A DNA stretch of 64,000 nt from Psychrobacter urativorans (GCF_001298525.1 NZ_CP012678.1:806001-870000), one strand, 5' to 3'; shown: positions 44,059 through 54,710, counted from the stretch's first letter. Notes: generated by a model not told the origin, from the sequence alone. Numbers and translations: made by a program.

Positions 44059-45567
44059 ATGGAAAACTTACTCAAAAAACTCCCTTTCTTACAACAGCGT
44101 TGGTTTCAGTTTTTGCGCTTTTTAACCAAGCATTTTCTTGAAGACAATTGCCAACAAAAAGCCGCCTCTCTTACTTACACCACCATGCTGTCCATTGTAC
44201 CAATACTGACAGTATTGCTGATGATTTTGTCGTCTGTACCCGCACTGGCAACCGTTCGAGCACAAATTTATGAGATCATTTATAGTAATTTATTGCCACA
44301 ATCAAGCTTACAAGTCAGCAAATATATCAATAGCTTTGCTGAAAAATCTACTAACTTAACGGCTATTGGGGCGATATTTTTATTTGTTACTGCCATTATG
44401 ACATTGACCACGATTGAACGCGCCTTTAATCAGATTTGGCGGGTGGAAGAGCGCTCTGGTGGTATCAAAAGTATGTTGCGCTACTGGGCGATTGTCACCT
44501 TAGGACCCTTATTGTTGGGCACCGTCTTTATTGTGTCGAGTACCGTGCAAAGCTTGAGCTTTTTAAATCGGCAAATCGCTGGATATGGCATTGATTGGTC
44601 ATTTTGGGTACAAGTGGTATCCATTGCCATCACCGTCGCTGGTTTTATTGCCATGTATTGGTTTATTCCAAAAGCACGAGTGCCGGTGAAAAATGCGGTT
44701 ATTGCCGGTGTTTTTGTGGCAATCATGTTTGAGTTACTAAAGTATAGTTTTGGTACGGTCATGAGCAACTTTACCAGCTATGAAGCTATCTATGGCGCAT
44801 TTGCGGCAATCCCAATTTTATTACTTTGGATCTATTTGGCATGGAACTTAATTTTATTGGGTGTTGAAATCAGTTATACCTTGACCATTTTTGGCACTCA
44901 AGAAGTGTATCCGCGTCATCCTTTGCTGAGCTTACTGGATATGCTTAATTTAGTGTATACCAACCACTTAAAAGGCGATTCAGTTAGCGAGCAACAGCTG
45001 CGAGATGTGTTGGGTCGTAAGGAGTTGCCAAAATGGTACACCTATATTAACTATCTTGAAGACAGCAAACTCATTACCATGACTGAAAAAGACGAGTATG
45101 TGCTGAAAAAAGATTTGAGTAATATGACGTTATGGGATTTTTATCGTACTCTACCTTATCCGTTGCCGATTAAAGATGAATTGGATGAGATGAGACAAGA
45201 AGACCAACAGCCTTGGCTCGGATTGCTAGTCGGTCGCTTTGAAAATACGGAAGCCTGCGCCAAACAACAGCTCAATTTGCCGTTAGCGGACATCTTTGCT
45301 CAAAGCGAACCGCGCAAAAAATCATCAACAGATAATAAAGATAACGCCAAACCTCATAGTTCAACTAACAAAAATACGCCGCGCTTCGAGGCAGAAGCTT
45401 ATGACAAAGACAGCGATGTGGTTTATGACAACCATAATCATGAAGCAGTACTTCCAGAGGATAACAGCAGCCGTAGTAGAGATACTGGACCAACAACTAG
45501 GTCGAGTAAAAACGATAGTAAAGGCAACATTATCACTGAAGCGGATAATCCAGAATCTCATAATTAG
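44059..45567 (+). CDS. YihY/BrkB-family inner membrane protein
   Basis: Formerly annotated as ribonuclease BN, now UPF0761. About six membrane helices are found in residues 30-275, with the family motifs QKAASLTYTTMLSIVPILTVLL, TTIERAFNQIWRVEE and AAIPILLLWIYLAWNLILLG. The C-terminal 220 residues are soluble: a winged-helix-like segment, then a charged, disordered Asp/Asn/Ser/Lys tail from about 415. 502 residues, longer than E. coli YihY (290). Its function is not established. Confidence 0.9.
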   Translation: MENLLKKLPFLQQRWFQFLRFLTKHFLEDNCQQKAASLTYTTMLSIVPILTVLLMILSSVPALATVRAQIYEIIYSNLLPQSSLQVSKYINSFAEKSTNLTAIGAIFLFVTAIMTLTTIERAFNQIWRVEERSGGIKSMLRYWAIVTLGPLLLGTVFIVSSTVQSLSFLNRQIAGYGIDWSFWVQVVSIAITVAGFIAMYWFIPKARVPVKNAVIAGVFVAIMFELLKYSFGTVMSNFTSYEAIYGAFAAIPILLLWIYLAWNLILLGVEISYTLTIFGTQEVYPRHPLLSLLDMLNLVYTNHLKGDSVSEQQLRDVLGRKELPKWYTYINYLEDSKLITMTEKDEYVLKKDLSNMTLWDFYRTLPYPLPIKDELDEMRQEDQQPWLGLLVGRFENTEACAKQQLNLPLADIFAQSEPRKKSSTDNKDNAKPHSSTNKNTPRFEAEAYDKDSDVVYDNHNHEAVLPEDNSSRSRDTGPTTRSSKNDSKGNIITEADNPESHN

Positions 45568-45720
45568 TCAGTAGAAAGAAGTACTAATGGCTTGTATTAC
45601 AATAAAGTGCTACAAGCCTGATTCAGCTAAGCGTCCATGGAATAACAAAATAAGCACTGCATACTATCCGTACAAGCATTAGTCTTGGAGTAATTTCTAC
45701 CGCAATCTGAGACTCTTTCC

Positions 45721-46995
45721 ATGGCATCTACAACTGGCATGACCGTGCTCGATATTAGTGCTATCTTTTTATCTATTACCGCCTTACTAACCTATATCAA
45801 TCACCGCTTTATTGGTTTACCAACGACGATTGGGGTGATGGTCATCTCTATATTACTGTCTATTGGCGCCATATTTTTAGGGTTTTTAGGGTTTGATCAG
45901 CTGATTGATTATGAAGTTAGCTTATTAAATCAGCTTGATTTTACAGAGGTTTTACTGGATGGAATGCTATCCATGCTCCTGTTTGCAGGGGCTTTACACG
46001 TCAATATTGGGGACTTAAAGCGCTATAAGTTGCCTATCGGTATTCTTGCTTTTTTTGGCACTGTGCTCTCTGCTGTACTTATTGCGACTGCCATTTATTT
46101 TATGCTGCCACTGTTTGGTTTTGATATCTCTTATATTTGGTGTCTATTATTTGGTGCCTTAATCTCTCCTACCGATCCGATTGCGGTCATGGGTATATTA
46201 GCCTCAGCAGGCGCGCCAAAAAGTATTGAGACGGTCATTGCAGGCGAATCCTTGTTTAACGATGGTGTTGGTGTGGTCATCTTTGTACTATTACTAGGAA
46301 TTTTATCTAGTGGTGACATTCCAACAGCTAATGACGTAGTGCATACGTTGGCTGTCGAAGCTGGTGGCGGTATTGTCTTTGGTTTAGGGTTGGGCACAAT
46401 TTTATATTATATGCTCAAAAGTATTGATAGCTATCAAGAAGAGGTGCTATTAACACTGGCAGGCGTCATAGGTGGCTATGCGCTGGCAAGCCATTGGCAT
46501 CTGTCAGGACCTTTGGCTATGGTGATGATGGGGATAATGGTTGGTAACCGTGGGCGCGAATTGGCAATGAGTGACAAGACGCGCCACTATATTGATCTGT
46601 TTTGGGAATTAATTGATGAAATTTTAAATGCGATTTTGTTTGTCTTAATCGGCCTTGAAGTGGTAATGATAGCGTATTCTGGTAATTTATTTATGGCGGC
46701 AGGTTTGACCATCATTATTGCCCTATTGGCGCGGCTTATTGTGGTCGGTATGACCACTAGAACTTTTAGACACCAACTTAACCTACCAATAGGTGCATGG
46801 AAGGTACTTACTTGGGGTGGTTTACGCGGAGGTATTTCGGTTGCTTTGGTATTACAGCTACCGTCAGGTACGGAGCGCGATATTTTATTGGCACTAACTT
46901 ATGCGGTCGTAGTGTTCTCAATTTTGGTACAAGGTTTAAGTATTGGCAAAGTCGCCAAAACCATTTGCCCTACTGAGAAGCCAGAAAACGTTTAA
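45721..46995 (+). CDS. Na+/H+ (or K+/H+) antiporter, CPA1 family
   Basis: A cation/proton antiporter with about twelve membrane helices in 424 residues. Core motifs include MLLFAGALHVNIGDLK, SPTDPIAVMGIL with the Asp in helix 5, and GESLFNDGVGVVIF with the ND pair used for cation exchange. The NhaP-like pattern GGLRGGISVALVLQLPSG lies near the C-terminus. It stands 150 bases after the YihY-type gene. An internal ATG (residue 7) is an alternative start. Ion selectivity is not evident. Confidence 0.92.
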   Translation: MASTTGMTVLDISAIFLSITALLTYINHRFIGLPTTIGVMVISILLSIGAIFLGFLGFDQLIDYEVSLLNQLDFTEVLLDGMLSMLLFAGALHVNIGDLKRYKLPIGILAFFGTVLSAVLIATAIYFMLPLFGFDISYIWCLLFGALISPTDPIAVMGILASAGAPKSIETVIAGESLFNDGVGVVIFVLLLGILSSGDIPTANDVVHTLAVEAGGGIVFGLGLGTILYYMLKSIDSYQEEVLLTLAGVIGGYALASHWHLSGPLAMVMMGIMVGNRGRELAMSDKTRHYIDLFWELIDEILNAILFVLIGLEVVMIAYSGNLFMAAGLTIIIALLARLIVVGMTTRTFRHQLNLPIGAWKVLTWGGLRGGISVALVLQLPSGTERDILLALTYAVVVFSILVQGLSIGKVAKTICPTEKPENV

Positions 46996-47016
46996 GTAAA
47001 CATTTTCTTAATCCAT

Positions 47017-47060
47017 AAAAAAGCCAGCATTAAAGAGAGTTTCTTTGTGCTGGCTTTTTA
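47017..47060. terminator. Bidirectional terminator
   Basis: AAAAAGCCAGCA pairs with TGCTGGCTTTTT, with an inner AAAGA/TCTTT pairing. It lies between the convergent antiporter and DUF2127 genes. Confidence 0.9.
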
Positions 47061-47095
47061 TTATTAATATCATCTGTCAGGCAAAACTTAAAACT

Positions 47096-47644
47096 TTATA
47101 TCAAACCTTTGCGTTTCATATTACGATAAACCACGATAACGATGATAATGTTTAATAGAAAAATACCCAACTTAAACCAGTCAAATGGGCTAGTGACTAA
47201 ATAGTAAAGTTCAATGGGAATAAATATGCCATAACCAATGACACTAAACCAATATGCCCACGTTTTATCTTGCCATAAGCCATAAGCCTCAATGAAACGT
47301 AAACTGGCATAAGCGAAAATTAATAATAAAAATAGTGGCCAGTTTTTACTGGCTTGCTGCGCGATTTGCACCGTACTGTCGACTTGAGGTGCCAAAAACT
47401 GACCAAATTTCTGCTGCCAAGTATGCGTCGCAGTCGCAAGCCAACGCTCAAGATCGGTATGCCAAAACCATAAAGCACTCGCTCCTAATAGTGCGCCCAC
47501 ACCTTTAACAATCTCATAAATGGCAACTGCCTTAATAGATTCGCTAGATTCGCTATGTGGTTTATTATCATTGCAGTTTATGCCATGACTTTTATCCAGC
47601 GAGGACGATTGCTGTTTGTCGTCCTGTGGGGGCAAATTAGCCAA
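47096..47644 (-). CDS. DUF2127 membrane protein
   Basis: A 182-residue protein with a polar N-terminal 35 residues and four hydrophobic segments. AVAIYEIVKGVGALLGASALW, YASLRFIEAYGLWQDKTWAYW and a C-terminal basic MKRKGLI mark the DUF2127 family. Starting at TTG (47644), with GGAGA 6 bases upstream, it overlaps the pyrC' stop by 8 bases; an upstream ATG at 47704 would overlap pyrC' by 68 bases and add unlike residues. Coupled translation with pyrC' is likely. Function unknown. Confidence 0.8.
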   Translation of the reverse strand: MANLPPQDDKQQSSSLDKSHGINCNDNKPHSESSESIKAVAIYEIVKGVGALLGASALWFWHTDLERWLATATHTWQQKFGQFLAPQVDSTVQIAQQASKNWPLFLLLIFAYASLRFIEAYGLWQDKTWAYWFSVIGYGIFIPIELYYLVTSPFDWFKLGIFLLNIIIVIVVYRNMKRKGLI

Positions 47645-48839
47645 AGAACGTCTCCACAACTTTACCCTGCAATTGCTGATTGAAAAATGGCGTGTTTTTA
47701 CCATTTGATAGCATGGTATCTGCCGTTACTTGCCACTCAAGGTTAGGATCGACCAATACTGCACCACCAATACTTTCATACTGTGCGTCGATACCTGCGA
47801 TTTTTGCTGGGTTAAGGCAAATTTTATCTACCAATTGCGCTACCGTAAGCACGTCATCACGTACCAATTGACACGCCAGCGCCATAAAGGTATCTAGGTT
47901 TGATATACCTGCGGTACTTTCGGCAAACGGTGCTTTCTTCGCCGTACTATTTAGCGGCTCATGATGACTACAAATCGCATCAATAGTGCCATCAGTTAAT
48001 CCTCGACGCAATGCTTGCTGATCGGTGTTACTGCGTAAAGGTGGCAACACGTAAGCTTGGGCGTTAAAGCCTTCTAAATTATCATCGGTTAAATGTAGCT
48101 GATGCATGGCAACATCACAAGTCACCGGTAAATTTTTACCTTTTGCCCAACGCATGAGCTCCACTGAAGACTTACAACTTAATTGGCTAAAATGAGCAGC
48201 TATACCCGTTTCTTCTACCATCAAAAGTTGTGTCGATAGCGCCACAGTTTCGGCAATCCATGGAATCCCTTGCAGACCATGGTAAGAGGCAATATAACCT
48301 TCGTGAGCCACACCGCCCTTTGATAAGCTCGGCTCATCAGGATAAAAGAATACTTTCATCCCAAAAGTTGCCGCGTATTCAAGCGTTCTTAGCAACACCA
48401 TATCATTCGCAAAAGGTTGGCGGGCGTTTGAGACGGCAATACAACCGCCTTTTTTAAGACCGGCAATATTAGATGGACGTTCGCCTTCCAGTCCTGCGGT
48501 CAATGCGCCGAGAACATGCAGATAAATCCCACCATCCTCAAGCGCACGCTCACGCAAACCTTTAAGCAGTGAGCCGTTCTCTAAAATGGGATTGGTGTCA
48601 GGTGGAATAACAACGTGTAAAAATCCATTCGCGCGTGCCGCCTTGCCTTCTGAAGCAAGCGTTCCGTGCTGCTGTTGTCCCGGTTCACGCAAGCGCGCGC
48701 ACAAATCAACCAACGGCGGTAGTAGCCACGTTTCATGTTCAGTTGCCAGCTGAGCAGTGACCGCGCTTGGTAATGATTCTTTGAATACTTTAGGAAGTAA
48801 GTCTAACATCGGGGCATTCGGGGTTATAACATTGGTCAT
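47637..48839 (-). CDS. pyrC': Dihydroorotase homologue, inactive type (PyrC')
   Basis: A cyclic-amidohydrolase-fold protein that lacks the zinc ligands of dihydroorotase. The expected DxHxH motif reads PLVDLCARLREPG, while the following REPG and later SHHEPLN are retained. In Pseudomonas such a non-catalytic PyrC' is needed to assemble aspartate transcarbamoylase with PyrB. Here it follows pyrB directly, so the same role is inferred. I take the ATG at 48839 (400 residues), since the upstream extension (MWRIYF...) is a hydrophobic leader with no family match. A true dihydroorotase must lie elsewhere. Confidence 0.88.
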   Translation of the reverse strand: MTNVITPNAPMLDLLPKVFKESLPSAVTAQLATEHETWLLPPLVDLCARLREPGQQQHGTLASEGKAARANGFLHVVIPPDTNPILENGSLLKGLRERALEDGGIYLHVLGALTAGLEGERPSNIAGLKKGGCIAVSNARQPFANDMVLLRTLEYAATFGMKVFFYPDEPSLSKGGVAHEGYIASYHGLQGIPWIAETVALSTQLLMVEETGIAAHFSQLSCKSSVELMRWAKGKNLPVTCDVAMHQLHLTDDNLEGFNAQAYVLPPLRSNTDQQALRRGLTDGTIDAICSHHEPLNSTAKKAPFAESTAGISNLDTFMALACQLVRDDVLTVAQLVDKICLNPAKIAGIDAQYESIGGAVLVDPNLEWQVTADTMLSNGKNTPFFNQQLQGKVVETFFG

Positions 48840-48986
48840 GAGCTTTATTACCGTAACAATAAAAATAAAATAAAATGATAAAGTGGGCAAGTTGCTTATA
48901 AAATAAATCCGCCACATTCAATAGAACTTGGTCGGCATCATTAATACTTTAGGCTTGCCATACTTTTAACGTTTTCGCATTGGTTA

Positions 48987-50060
48987 TCATTTTCCAGCGG
49001 CTTGATGCGCACGCTGCCCTTCCATTGCCAGCGACAATACCGCCATACGAATGGCAATACCGTTATTTACCTGCGTCAGAATCACTGACTGCGCACCGTC
49101 TGCGACACTCGAAGCAATCTCAACCCCACGGTTCATGGGTCCTGGATGCATCACGATGGCATCAGGCTTAGCCAACGCGACGCGCTCTGGTGTAATGCCA
49201 TAATGCTTATAATATTCATTAGACGAGGCTAATAGTGGCGAACCAATACGCTCATTTTGTATTCTCAGCCCCATGATGACATCACAATCGGTCACACAGC
49301 TGTCCATATCTTCATAAACTTTTACGCCAAAGCGTGCCATACCTTTGGGCAATAGCGTACGTGGCGCACAAACCCGAATGTCTTTAACACCTAAAGTTTG
49401 CAAAGCGCTAATATCCGAACGTGCTACGCGTGAATGCTTAATATCACCGACAATCGCCACCGATAACTCTTCAAACGGACGCGGCGCTTCACGGTGAATG
49501 GTCAGCATATCGAGCATACCTTGGGTCGGATGCGCGTGCCAGCCGTCGCCGCCATTGATAATCGCAATATCAGGGGTAACTTCTGTTGCCATAAAATGTG
49601 CCGCGCCCGATGCCGAATGTCGTACCACAAAGATATCAGCGGTCATCGCCTGCAAGTTCCACAACGTATCGCGTAGGCTCTCACCTTTCTTGGTGCTAGA
49701 GCGCTCAATATCAATGTTTAGCACATTAGCGCCTAAACGCTTTTCTGCCACTTCAAAGGTAGTACGGGTACGCGTTGACGGTTCAAAAAATAAATTCATG
49801 ACCGTACAACCTTCAAGCTCAGGGCTATTAATCAGCTGACCCTTATCATCAAAGAACGTTTCTGCCTTGGCAATAATCGCTTGTAACTGGGCTTTATTTA
49901 GACCTTCCACCCCTAAAAAATGCCGAATACTGCCATCGCTGTTTAACTGCGGGCGACTTAACGACTTATTCAGCTTTTGATGAATGGTATTATGGTCGAA
50001 TTTAGCGTATTCAGTCGGTGAGACTGTATTTTTAGCACTATTTTTTTCAGAAGTTGTCAT
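48987..50060 (-). CDS. pyrB: Aspartate carbamoyltransferase catalytic subunit
   Basis: Condenses carbamoyl phosphate with aspartate in pyrimidine synthesis. The carbamoyl-phosphate site [12 protein letters not shown], the 80s-loop SSTKKGES, the HPTQGMLD signature and [10 protein letters not shown] are present. 357 residues; the N-terminal about 40 residues are an extension, a feature also of Pseudomonas-type PyrB that associates with PyrC'. It is first in pyrB-pyrC'-DUF2127 with 147 bases to pyrC'. No regulatory pyrI is adjacent. Confidence 0.97.
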   Translation of the reverse strand: MTTSEKNSAKNTVSPTEYAKFDHNTIHQKLNKSLSRPQLNSDGSIRHFLGVEGLNKAQLQAIIAKAETFFDDKGQLINSPELEGCTVMNLFFEPSTRTRTTFEVAEKRLGANVLNIDIERSSTKKGESLRDTLWNLQAMTADIFVVRHSASGAAHFMATEVTPDIAIINGGDGWHAHPTQGMLDMLTIHREAPRPFEELSVAIVGDIKHSRVARSDISALQTLGVKDIRVCAPRTLLPKGMARFGVKVYEDMDSCVTDCDVIMGLRIQNERIGSPLLASSNEYYKHYGITPERVALAKPDAIVMHPGPMNRGVEIASSVADGAQSVILTQVNNGIAIRMAVLSLAMEGQRAHQAAGK

Positions 50061-50405
50061 AATGGTCAGTCTTTATCGTTGGTTTATATTGAGTCAATCA
50101 CGGTTACTTATTCATATATGACCCTGACCATCATCATAGATACGAGGACATTTCAGCACTTATTTGCTACACTTCACCACAGTAGCATAAGACGCTGTGC
50201 TAAATCGGTATGAATTATGATGGACGGCACGCCTAAGCAAATGACAGATAATAATAGATATAGTGTAGCTGATTTTGTGGTCAGGACAAAGATACCGCGA
50301 TGGCTATTTGTGTATTTACCAAGTTTGCAGCTTTATTTTGGCTTATTTTAACTTCTAATATTATTTTTTACTTTTTAATTATCATCTCATGTATCAGGAA
50401 CTGTT
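50061..50405. other. pyrB/fbp divergent intergenic region
   Basis: 345 AT-rich bases hold promoters for both genes. I see no gene, tandem repeat or clear attenuator for pyrB in this stretch. Confidence 0.4.
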
Positions 50406-51389
50406 ATGACCACCCTAGCCCATTATCTAAACAATCATGCCTCTGACCCTGCGTTAAGTGATGTTATTACCACCATTACTGACGTTGGCAAAACCATCTC
50501 GCAACTCCTGAGAAAAGGGGCGTTAGCGGATATTTTAGGCGAAGCCGGTAATCAAAACGTCCAAGGCGAAGACCAAAAAAAGCTCGATGTACTTGCCAAT
50601 GATTTACTGCTTGATGCGTTATCTAAAAATGCTCATTGCGCAGGTGTGGCATCAGAAGAGCTAGATAACGCAACGCCTGCCAATGCCGATGGTAGTTTAC
50701 TGGTATTATTCGACCCACTTGATGGCTCGTCAAACATTGATATCAATATGGCAGTGGGCACTATTTTTTCAATTCTGCCGTATCAGCGTCAAGGTCAAAA
50801 CAGTGAAAATAGCGATTTCTTACAAGCGGGCAATCAACAACTTGCCGCAGGCTATTTATTATATGGCACATCGACAATGCTGGCGTTAACCGTTGCAGAT
50901 AATGTCGTCATGTTTAGCCTAGACCCAGATAGCGGTGACTATATTTTAATAAATGATAACGTGCAAATCGATGCAGACACCAGTGAATATGCGGTGAATA
51001 GCTCAAACTATCGCTACTGGCTTGCACCAATGCAACAATATATTGATGAGTTAATTGCTGGCGAAGTAGGTGTTCGCGGTCGCGACTTTAATACACGCTG
51101 GGTTGCTGCGATGGTTGGTGATGTGCATCGTATCTTATGCCGTGGTGGATTATTCACCTATCCATTCGACACCAAATATGCACACAAAGCCGGTAAACTG
51201 CGTCTGATGTATGAAGCCAATCCGATGAGTTTACTCATTGAACGTGCAGGTGGCGGCGCAACTGACGCTGTCAATCGTATCCTTGATATTGAACCTACCG
51301 ATATTCATCAGCGCGTGCCTGTGGTACTCGGTAGCAAAAATGAAGTTAACTATGTCAGAGACTTACATTTGCAGCATGCAGATAAATAA
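50406..51389 (+). CDS. fbp: Fructose-1,6-bisphosphatase class I
   Basis: Dephosphorylates fructose 1,6-bisphosphate in gluconeogenesis. The metal and substrate loop [20 protein letters not shown] (about 101-120), VASEE (metal Glu, about 82-86) and the sugar-binding [15 protein letters not shown] are all present. 327 residues, with AGGA 7 bases before the ATG. An SPOUT methyltransferase gene follows after 53 bases, probably co-transcribed. Confidence 0.97.
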   Translation: MTTLAHYLNNHASDPALSDVITTITDVGKTISQLLRKGALADILGEAGNQNVQGEDQKKLDVLANDLLLDALSKNAHCAGVASEELDNATPANADGSLLVLFDPLDGSSNIDINMAVGTIFSILPYQRQGQNSENSDFLQAGNQQLAAGYLLYGTSTMLALTVADNVVMFSLDPDSGDYILINDNVQIDADTSEYAVNSSNYRYWLAPMQQYIDELIAGEVGVRGRDFNTRWVAAMVGDVHRILCRGGLFTYPFDTKYAHKAGKLRLMYEANPMSLLIERAGGGATDAVNRILDIEPTDIHQRVPVVLGSKNEVNYVRDLHLQHADK

Positions 51390-51442
51390 ACCTTACTTTA
51401 CATAAGCTATCTTCACCTCTATTTACTTTTAATTGGTCTGCT

Positions 51443-52237
51443 ATGACATCGTATTTTAATGAGCTGATTACCTCAGATAAGAACCAAACGGTAAAACTGG
51501 CAAAAGCGTTATTGACCCAAGCTCGTCAGCGTAAAAAACTGGGACTGACCGTACTCGAAGGTACGCATTTAATTGATGCCGCCTTGCGTAGTGATTATCC
51601 GTTTGTACAAATTTTGGTCGCAGAATCCGCACAAACGCATAGCGAGGTGCAGCAAATTTTAACGCGTTTGCCGACCTATACGCCTATCTTAACCTTGTCC
51701 GATGCGTTGTATACCAGTATTCGCAGTTTAGGTACAGGCATTGACATTATGGCGATAGTCACCATACCAACGCCACGTTTGGCGGCGATTCATGAGGATT
51801 GTCTCATTCTTAACGATGTGCAAGACAGTGGCAATGTTGGCACGCTGCTACGTACTGCCGCCGCCGTTGGTATTAACACCATCCTATGCACCAGTGCCAC
51901 AGCACAAGCATGGTCACCCAAAACCTTACGAGCAGGTATGGGGGCGCAGTTTGCTTTGACGGTCTATGAAGGGTTAAGTAACGCTGATATCTTAGACTAT
52001 GTCAAAGTGCCGTTGTTTGCCACCAGTTCACACACCGATACCTTGATTTATGAGCATGATTTGCGTGCGCCAATGGCATGGATAATGGGGCACGAAGGGC
52101 AAGGCGTTTGCGCTGAGCTGATGCAATGTGCAACACCTATTGCACTACCGCAGCCCAATGGTCAAGAAAGCTTGAATGTCGCTATCGCTGGCTCGTTATG
52201 TCTGTATGAAACATTACGTCAACGCCAATATAGTTAA
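51443..52237 (+). CDS. TrmH/SpoU-family RNA 2'-O-methyltransferase
   Basis: A SPOUT-class RNA ribose methyltransferase. The knotted SAM-binding motifs are NDVQDSGNVGTLLRTAAAVG (motif 1), MGHEGQGV (motif 2) and LPQPNGQESLNVAIAGSLCLYE (motif 3). The N-terminal L30e-like substrate-binding domain spans about 1-100. 264 residues. The RNA target is unknown, so no symbol is given. It follows fbp and ends at a strong terminator. Confidence 0.9.
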   Translation: MTSYFNELITSDKNQTVKLAKALLTQARQRKKLGLTVLEGTHLIDAALRSDYPFVQILVAESAQTHSEVQQILTRLPTYTPILTLSDALYTSIRSLGTGIDIMAIVTIPTPRLAAIHEDCLILNDVQDSGNVGTLLRTAAAVGINTILCTSATAQAWSPKTLRAGMGAQFALTVYEGLSNADILDYVKVPLFATSSHTDTLIYEHDLRAPMAWIMGHEGQGVCAELMQCATPIALPQPNGQESLNVAIAGSLCLYETLRQRQYS

Positions 52238-52258
52238 TTATAATATTTCTTTAAGCAT

Positions 52259-52293
52259 AAAAAATCCCGCTATTAAAAATAGCGGGATTTTTT
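52259..52293. terminator. Bidirectional terminator
   Basis: AAAAATCCCGCTATT pairs with AATAGCGGGATTTTT across a 3-base loop. It is shared by the SPOUT methyltransferase gene and, on the other strand, etfA. Confidence 0.92.
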
Positions 52294-52337
52294 TATTGAG
52301 AGAGTTATACAATATTCAGAGAATTATACAATAATAA

Positions 52338-53270
52338 TTAAAGCTTGCTGGTCAATTCAGGTAGCGCTGTAAATAAATCCGCTTCTAAGAAATAATCAGC
52401 CACACTGGCGATAGGCGCATCTGAATCGTTGTTAATTGCAACGATAACTTTAGAGTCTTTCATACCCGCTAAATGCTGAATAGCGCCTGAAATACCAGCG
52501 GCAATATATAAGTCTGGCGCAACGATTTTACCCGTTTGACCGACCTGCATATCATTAGGTACATAGCCGGCATCAACAGCAGCGCGCGATGCGCCAATAG
52601 CAGCACCAAGCTTATCTGCCAACGGCTCAATGTATTTAGTGAAGTTTTCGCCATTTGCCAATGCACGACCACCTGATACCACGATTCTAGCAGAGGTTAA
52701 TTCTGGACGGTCAGATTTTGCCATTTCTTCGTTAACAAAGCTTGCCTTACCAGACTCTTGCACATTATCAATGGTTTCAATAGTAGCTGTACCACCTGTA
52801 TCGGCTACTGGATCAAAACCTGTGGTACGTACAGTCAACACAATTTTATCTTCAGTTGTTTTTACTGTTGCCGTGGCATTACCGGCATAAATAGGGCGTT
52901 CAAAGGTGTGCGCATCAATGACAGCAGTAATATCAGATATCATACTGACATCAAGTAAAGCGGCAACACGCGGCATAAAGTTTTTGCCAGTCGTAGTAGC
53001 AGGTGCAATAATATGACTGTAACCGTCTGCGATACTTACCACTAATAGGGCGATATTTTCTGCCATTTGATGTTCATAAGCCGCGTTATCAGCAAGTAGT
53101 ACTTTACTGACGCCTTCAGCCTTTGCCGCTTCGTCCGCAACCGCTTGATTACCACGTCCAGCGACTAAGACATGAACCTCATCACCCATTTGCTTAGCAG
53201 CAGCGATTGTATTTAAAGTTGCCTTTTTTAGACTGGCATTGTCATGTTCTGCATATACCAAAATTGCCAT
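52338..53270 (-). CDS. etfA: Electron transfer flavoprotein alpha subunit
   Basis: FAD-binding subunit of ETF, which passes electrons from acyl-CoA and other dehydrogenases to ETF-ubiquinone oxidoreductase. The FAD domain is seen as RIVVSGGRALANGENF, GQTGKIVAPDLYIAAGISGAIQHLAGM and IVAINNDSDAPI. 310 residues. AAGGAT lies before the ATG. It is 94 bases after etfB, in the usual etfB-etfA order. Confidence 0.97.
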   Translation of the reverse strand: MAILVYAEHDNASLKKATLNTIAAAKQMGDEVHVLVAGRGNQAVADEAAKAEGVSKVLLADNAAYEHQMAENIALLVVSIADGYSHIIAPATTTGKNFMPRVAALLDVSMISDITAVIDAHTFERPIYAGNATATVKTTEDKIVLTVRTTGFDPVADTGGTATIETIDNVQESGKASFVNEEMAKSDRPELTSARIVVSGGRALANGENFTKYIEPLADKLGAAIGASRAAVDAGYVPNDMQVGQTGKIVAPDLYIAAGISGAIQHLAGMKDSKVIVAINNDSDAPIASVADYFLEADLFTALPELTSKL

Positions 53271-53364
53271 TATTCTTATCCTTTATTTATTTTTTCAGGT
53301 TGTCACACAGCTTCAAAAAATAGCGCTAAAGGTCTCATCGTCCGATGCGCATCGTCACAAAAGC

Positions 53365-54114
53365 TTAAATTACTTTTGCTTCATTTCTGAGCTTATCAAT
53401 CAACTCATCAACTGAACCTACCTTGATACCGGCTTTACGCTCAGCAGGTGGAACAACTTTAATCACTTCTTGCTTAGACGTCATATCAACACCAAAATCA
53501 GCTGGCGTTTTTTCATCTAGTGGCTTTTTCTTCGCTTTCATGATGTTTGGTAGCTTAGCGTAGCGTGGTTCATTCAAGCGTAAGTCAGTCGTAATCACCG
53601 CAGGTAGCGCTAGAGCGACCGTTTGTAGCCCACCATCTACTTCACGAGTAACATTGACGGTATCGCCTGCAACTTTCACTTCTGACGCGAATGTTCCTTG
53701 ACCGATACCCATCAATGCGGCAAGCATTTGACCCGTTTGATTGTTATCATCATCAATGGCTTGTTTGCCTAACAGGATAATATCAGTACCTTCTTGCTCA
53801 GCAATACTTTTTAGAATTTTTGCGACCTGTAGCGGATAAGGCTTAGCATCGGTTTGAACCAACACCCCACGGTCAGCGCCCAATGCTAATGCGGCACGGA
53901 TTTGCTCTTGTGATTCTTTTGGACCAATAGAAGCAACGATAATTTCATCAATAACGCCCGCTTCTTTTAAACGTACCGCTTCTTCAACCGCTATCTCATC
54001 AAAAGGATTGATCGACATTTTAGTATTCGTTAAATCTACACCAGAGTTATCCGCTTTGACTCGAACTTTAACGTTATAATCGATAACACGCTTGACCGCG
54101 ACTAATGCTTTCAT
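53365..54114 (-). CDS. etfB: Electron transfer flavoprotein beta subunit
   Basis: The AMP-binding partner of EtfA. It starts [20 protein letters not shown] and has [41 protein letters not shown] and [10 protein letters not shown], the ETF-beta signature. 249 residues, with AGAGGAATGT just before the ATG. First gene of the etfBA operon. Confidence 0.97.
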   Translation of the reverse strand: MKALVAVKRVIDYNVKVRVKADNSGVDLTNTKMSINPFDEIAVEEAVRLKEAGVIDEIIVASIGPKESQEQIRAALALGADRGVLVQTDAKPYPLQVAKILKSIAEQEGTDIILLGKQAIDDDNNQTGQMLAALMGIGQGTFASEVKVAGDTVNVTREVDGGLQTVALALPAVITTDLRLNEPRYAKLPNIMKAKKKPLDEKTPADFGVDMTSKQEVIKVVPPAERKAGIKVGSVDELIDKLRNEAKVI

Positions 54115-54675
54115 ACATTCCTCTTTTATTAATGTTATGAGTTAAAAATTTATCAATCAACCTGATTAAATCATCCGAATTTAAAATTTTACTGCAAGGC
54201 AATGGTTCAGTAAGCAAGTATTTATTAGAAAATATCAGTATATTCTGAAGTAAAACCTATCGACGTAACAATTAATAGTCAATATATCTAACTAGTCATA
54301 TCTACTGAGCTCAAACCTACTACCATTCATTTATTAGACCTAGCTATCTTGCGTGAGCACGCTGATAAGGTCAAGACAACGCCGTGAATAATGCGTCATA
54401 AATTTGTCACTATTTTATGAAAAATAGTATCCTATTAAAAAATAGCATTTCACCACAAGCGACTAGTATCTTCTCTTATTATCCTGTCTATAGCTTTTTT
54501 AACTTTATAGCATCTGTAAAACTATAATGGCTGAACTTTTTGTTATTATTTACTATGATTCAGCATTTTTTAGATATTTTAACAGTGTGAAACCATAGCA
54601 TGGCTATAGCGTGAGCGTGCGTCACCTGATACAGCTATATAACATATACATTAACATTAAGCTTATTTTATTGAC
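54115..54675. other. Intergenic region between etfB and a possible small RNA terminator
   Basis: 561 AT-rich bases contain no gene. A plus-strand promoter-like TATAAT lies at 54523-54528 with TTAACT 18 bases upstream, and palindromic stretches follow (GCTGAA...TTCAGC, CCATAGCATGGCTATAG). With the terminator at 54676-54710 this could be a small non-coding transcript; no protein is encoded. Confidence 0.4.
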
Positions 54676-54710
54676 AAAAAAAAGCAACCTGATGAGAGGT
54701 TGCTTTTTTT
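54676..54710. terminator. Intrinsic terminator near the cold-shock gene
   Basis: AAAAAGCAACC pairs with GGTTGCTTTTT across an 8-base loop, with runs on both sides. It lies about 115 bases after the csp stop and may serve that gene; it could also end a plus-strand transcript. Confidence 0.8.

Noticed and set aside
43914..44141. 75-residue plus-strand frame before the YihY-type gene
   Set aside because: It overlaps the start of the well-supported YihY gene in another frame and shows no family features.
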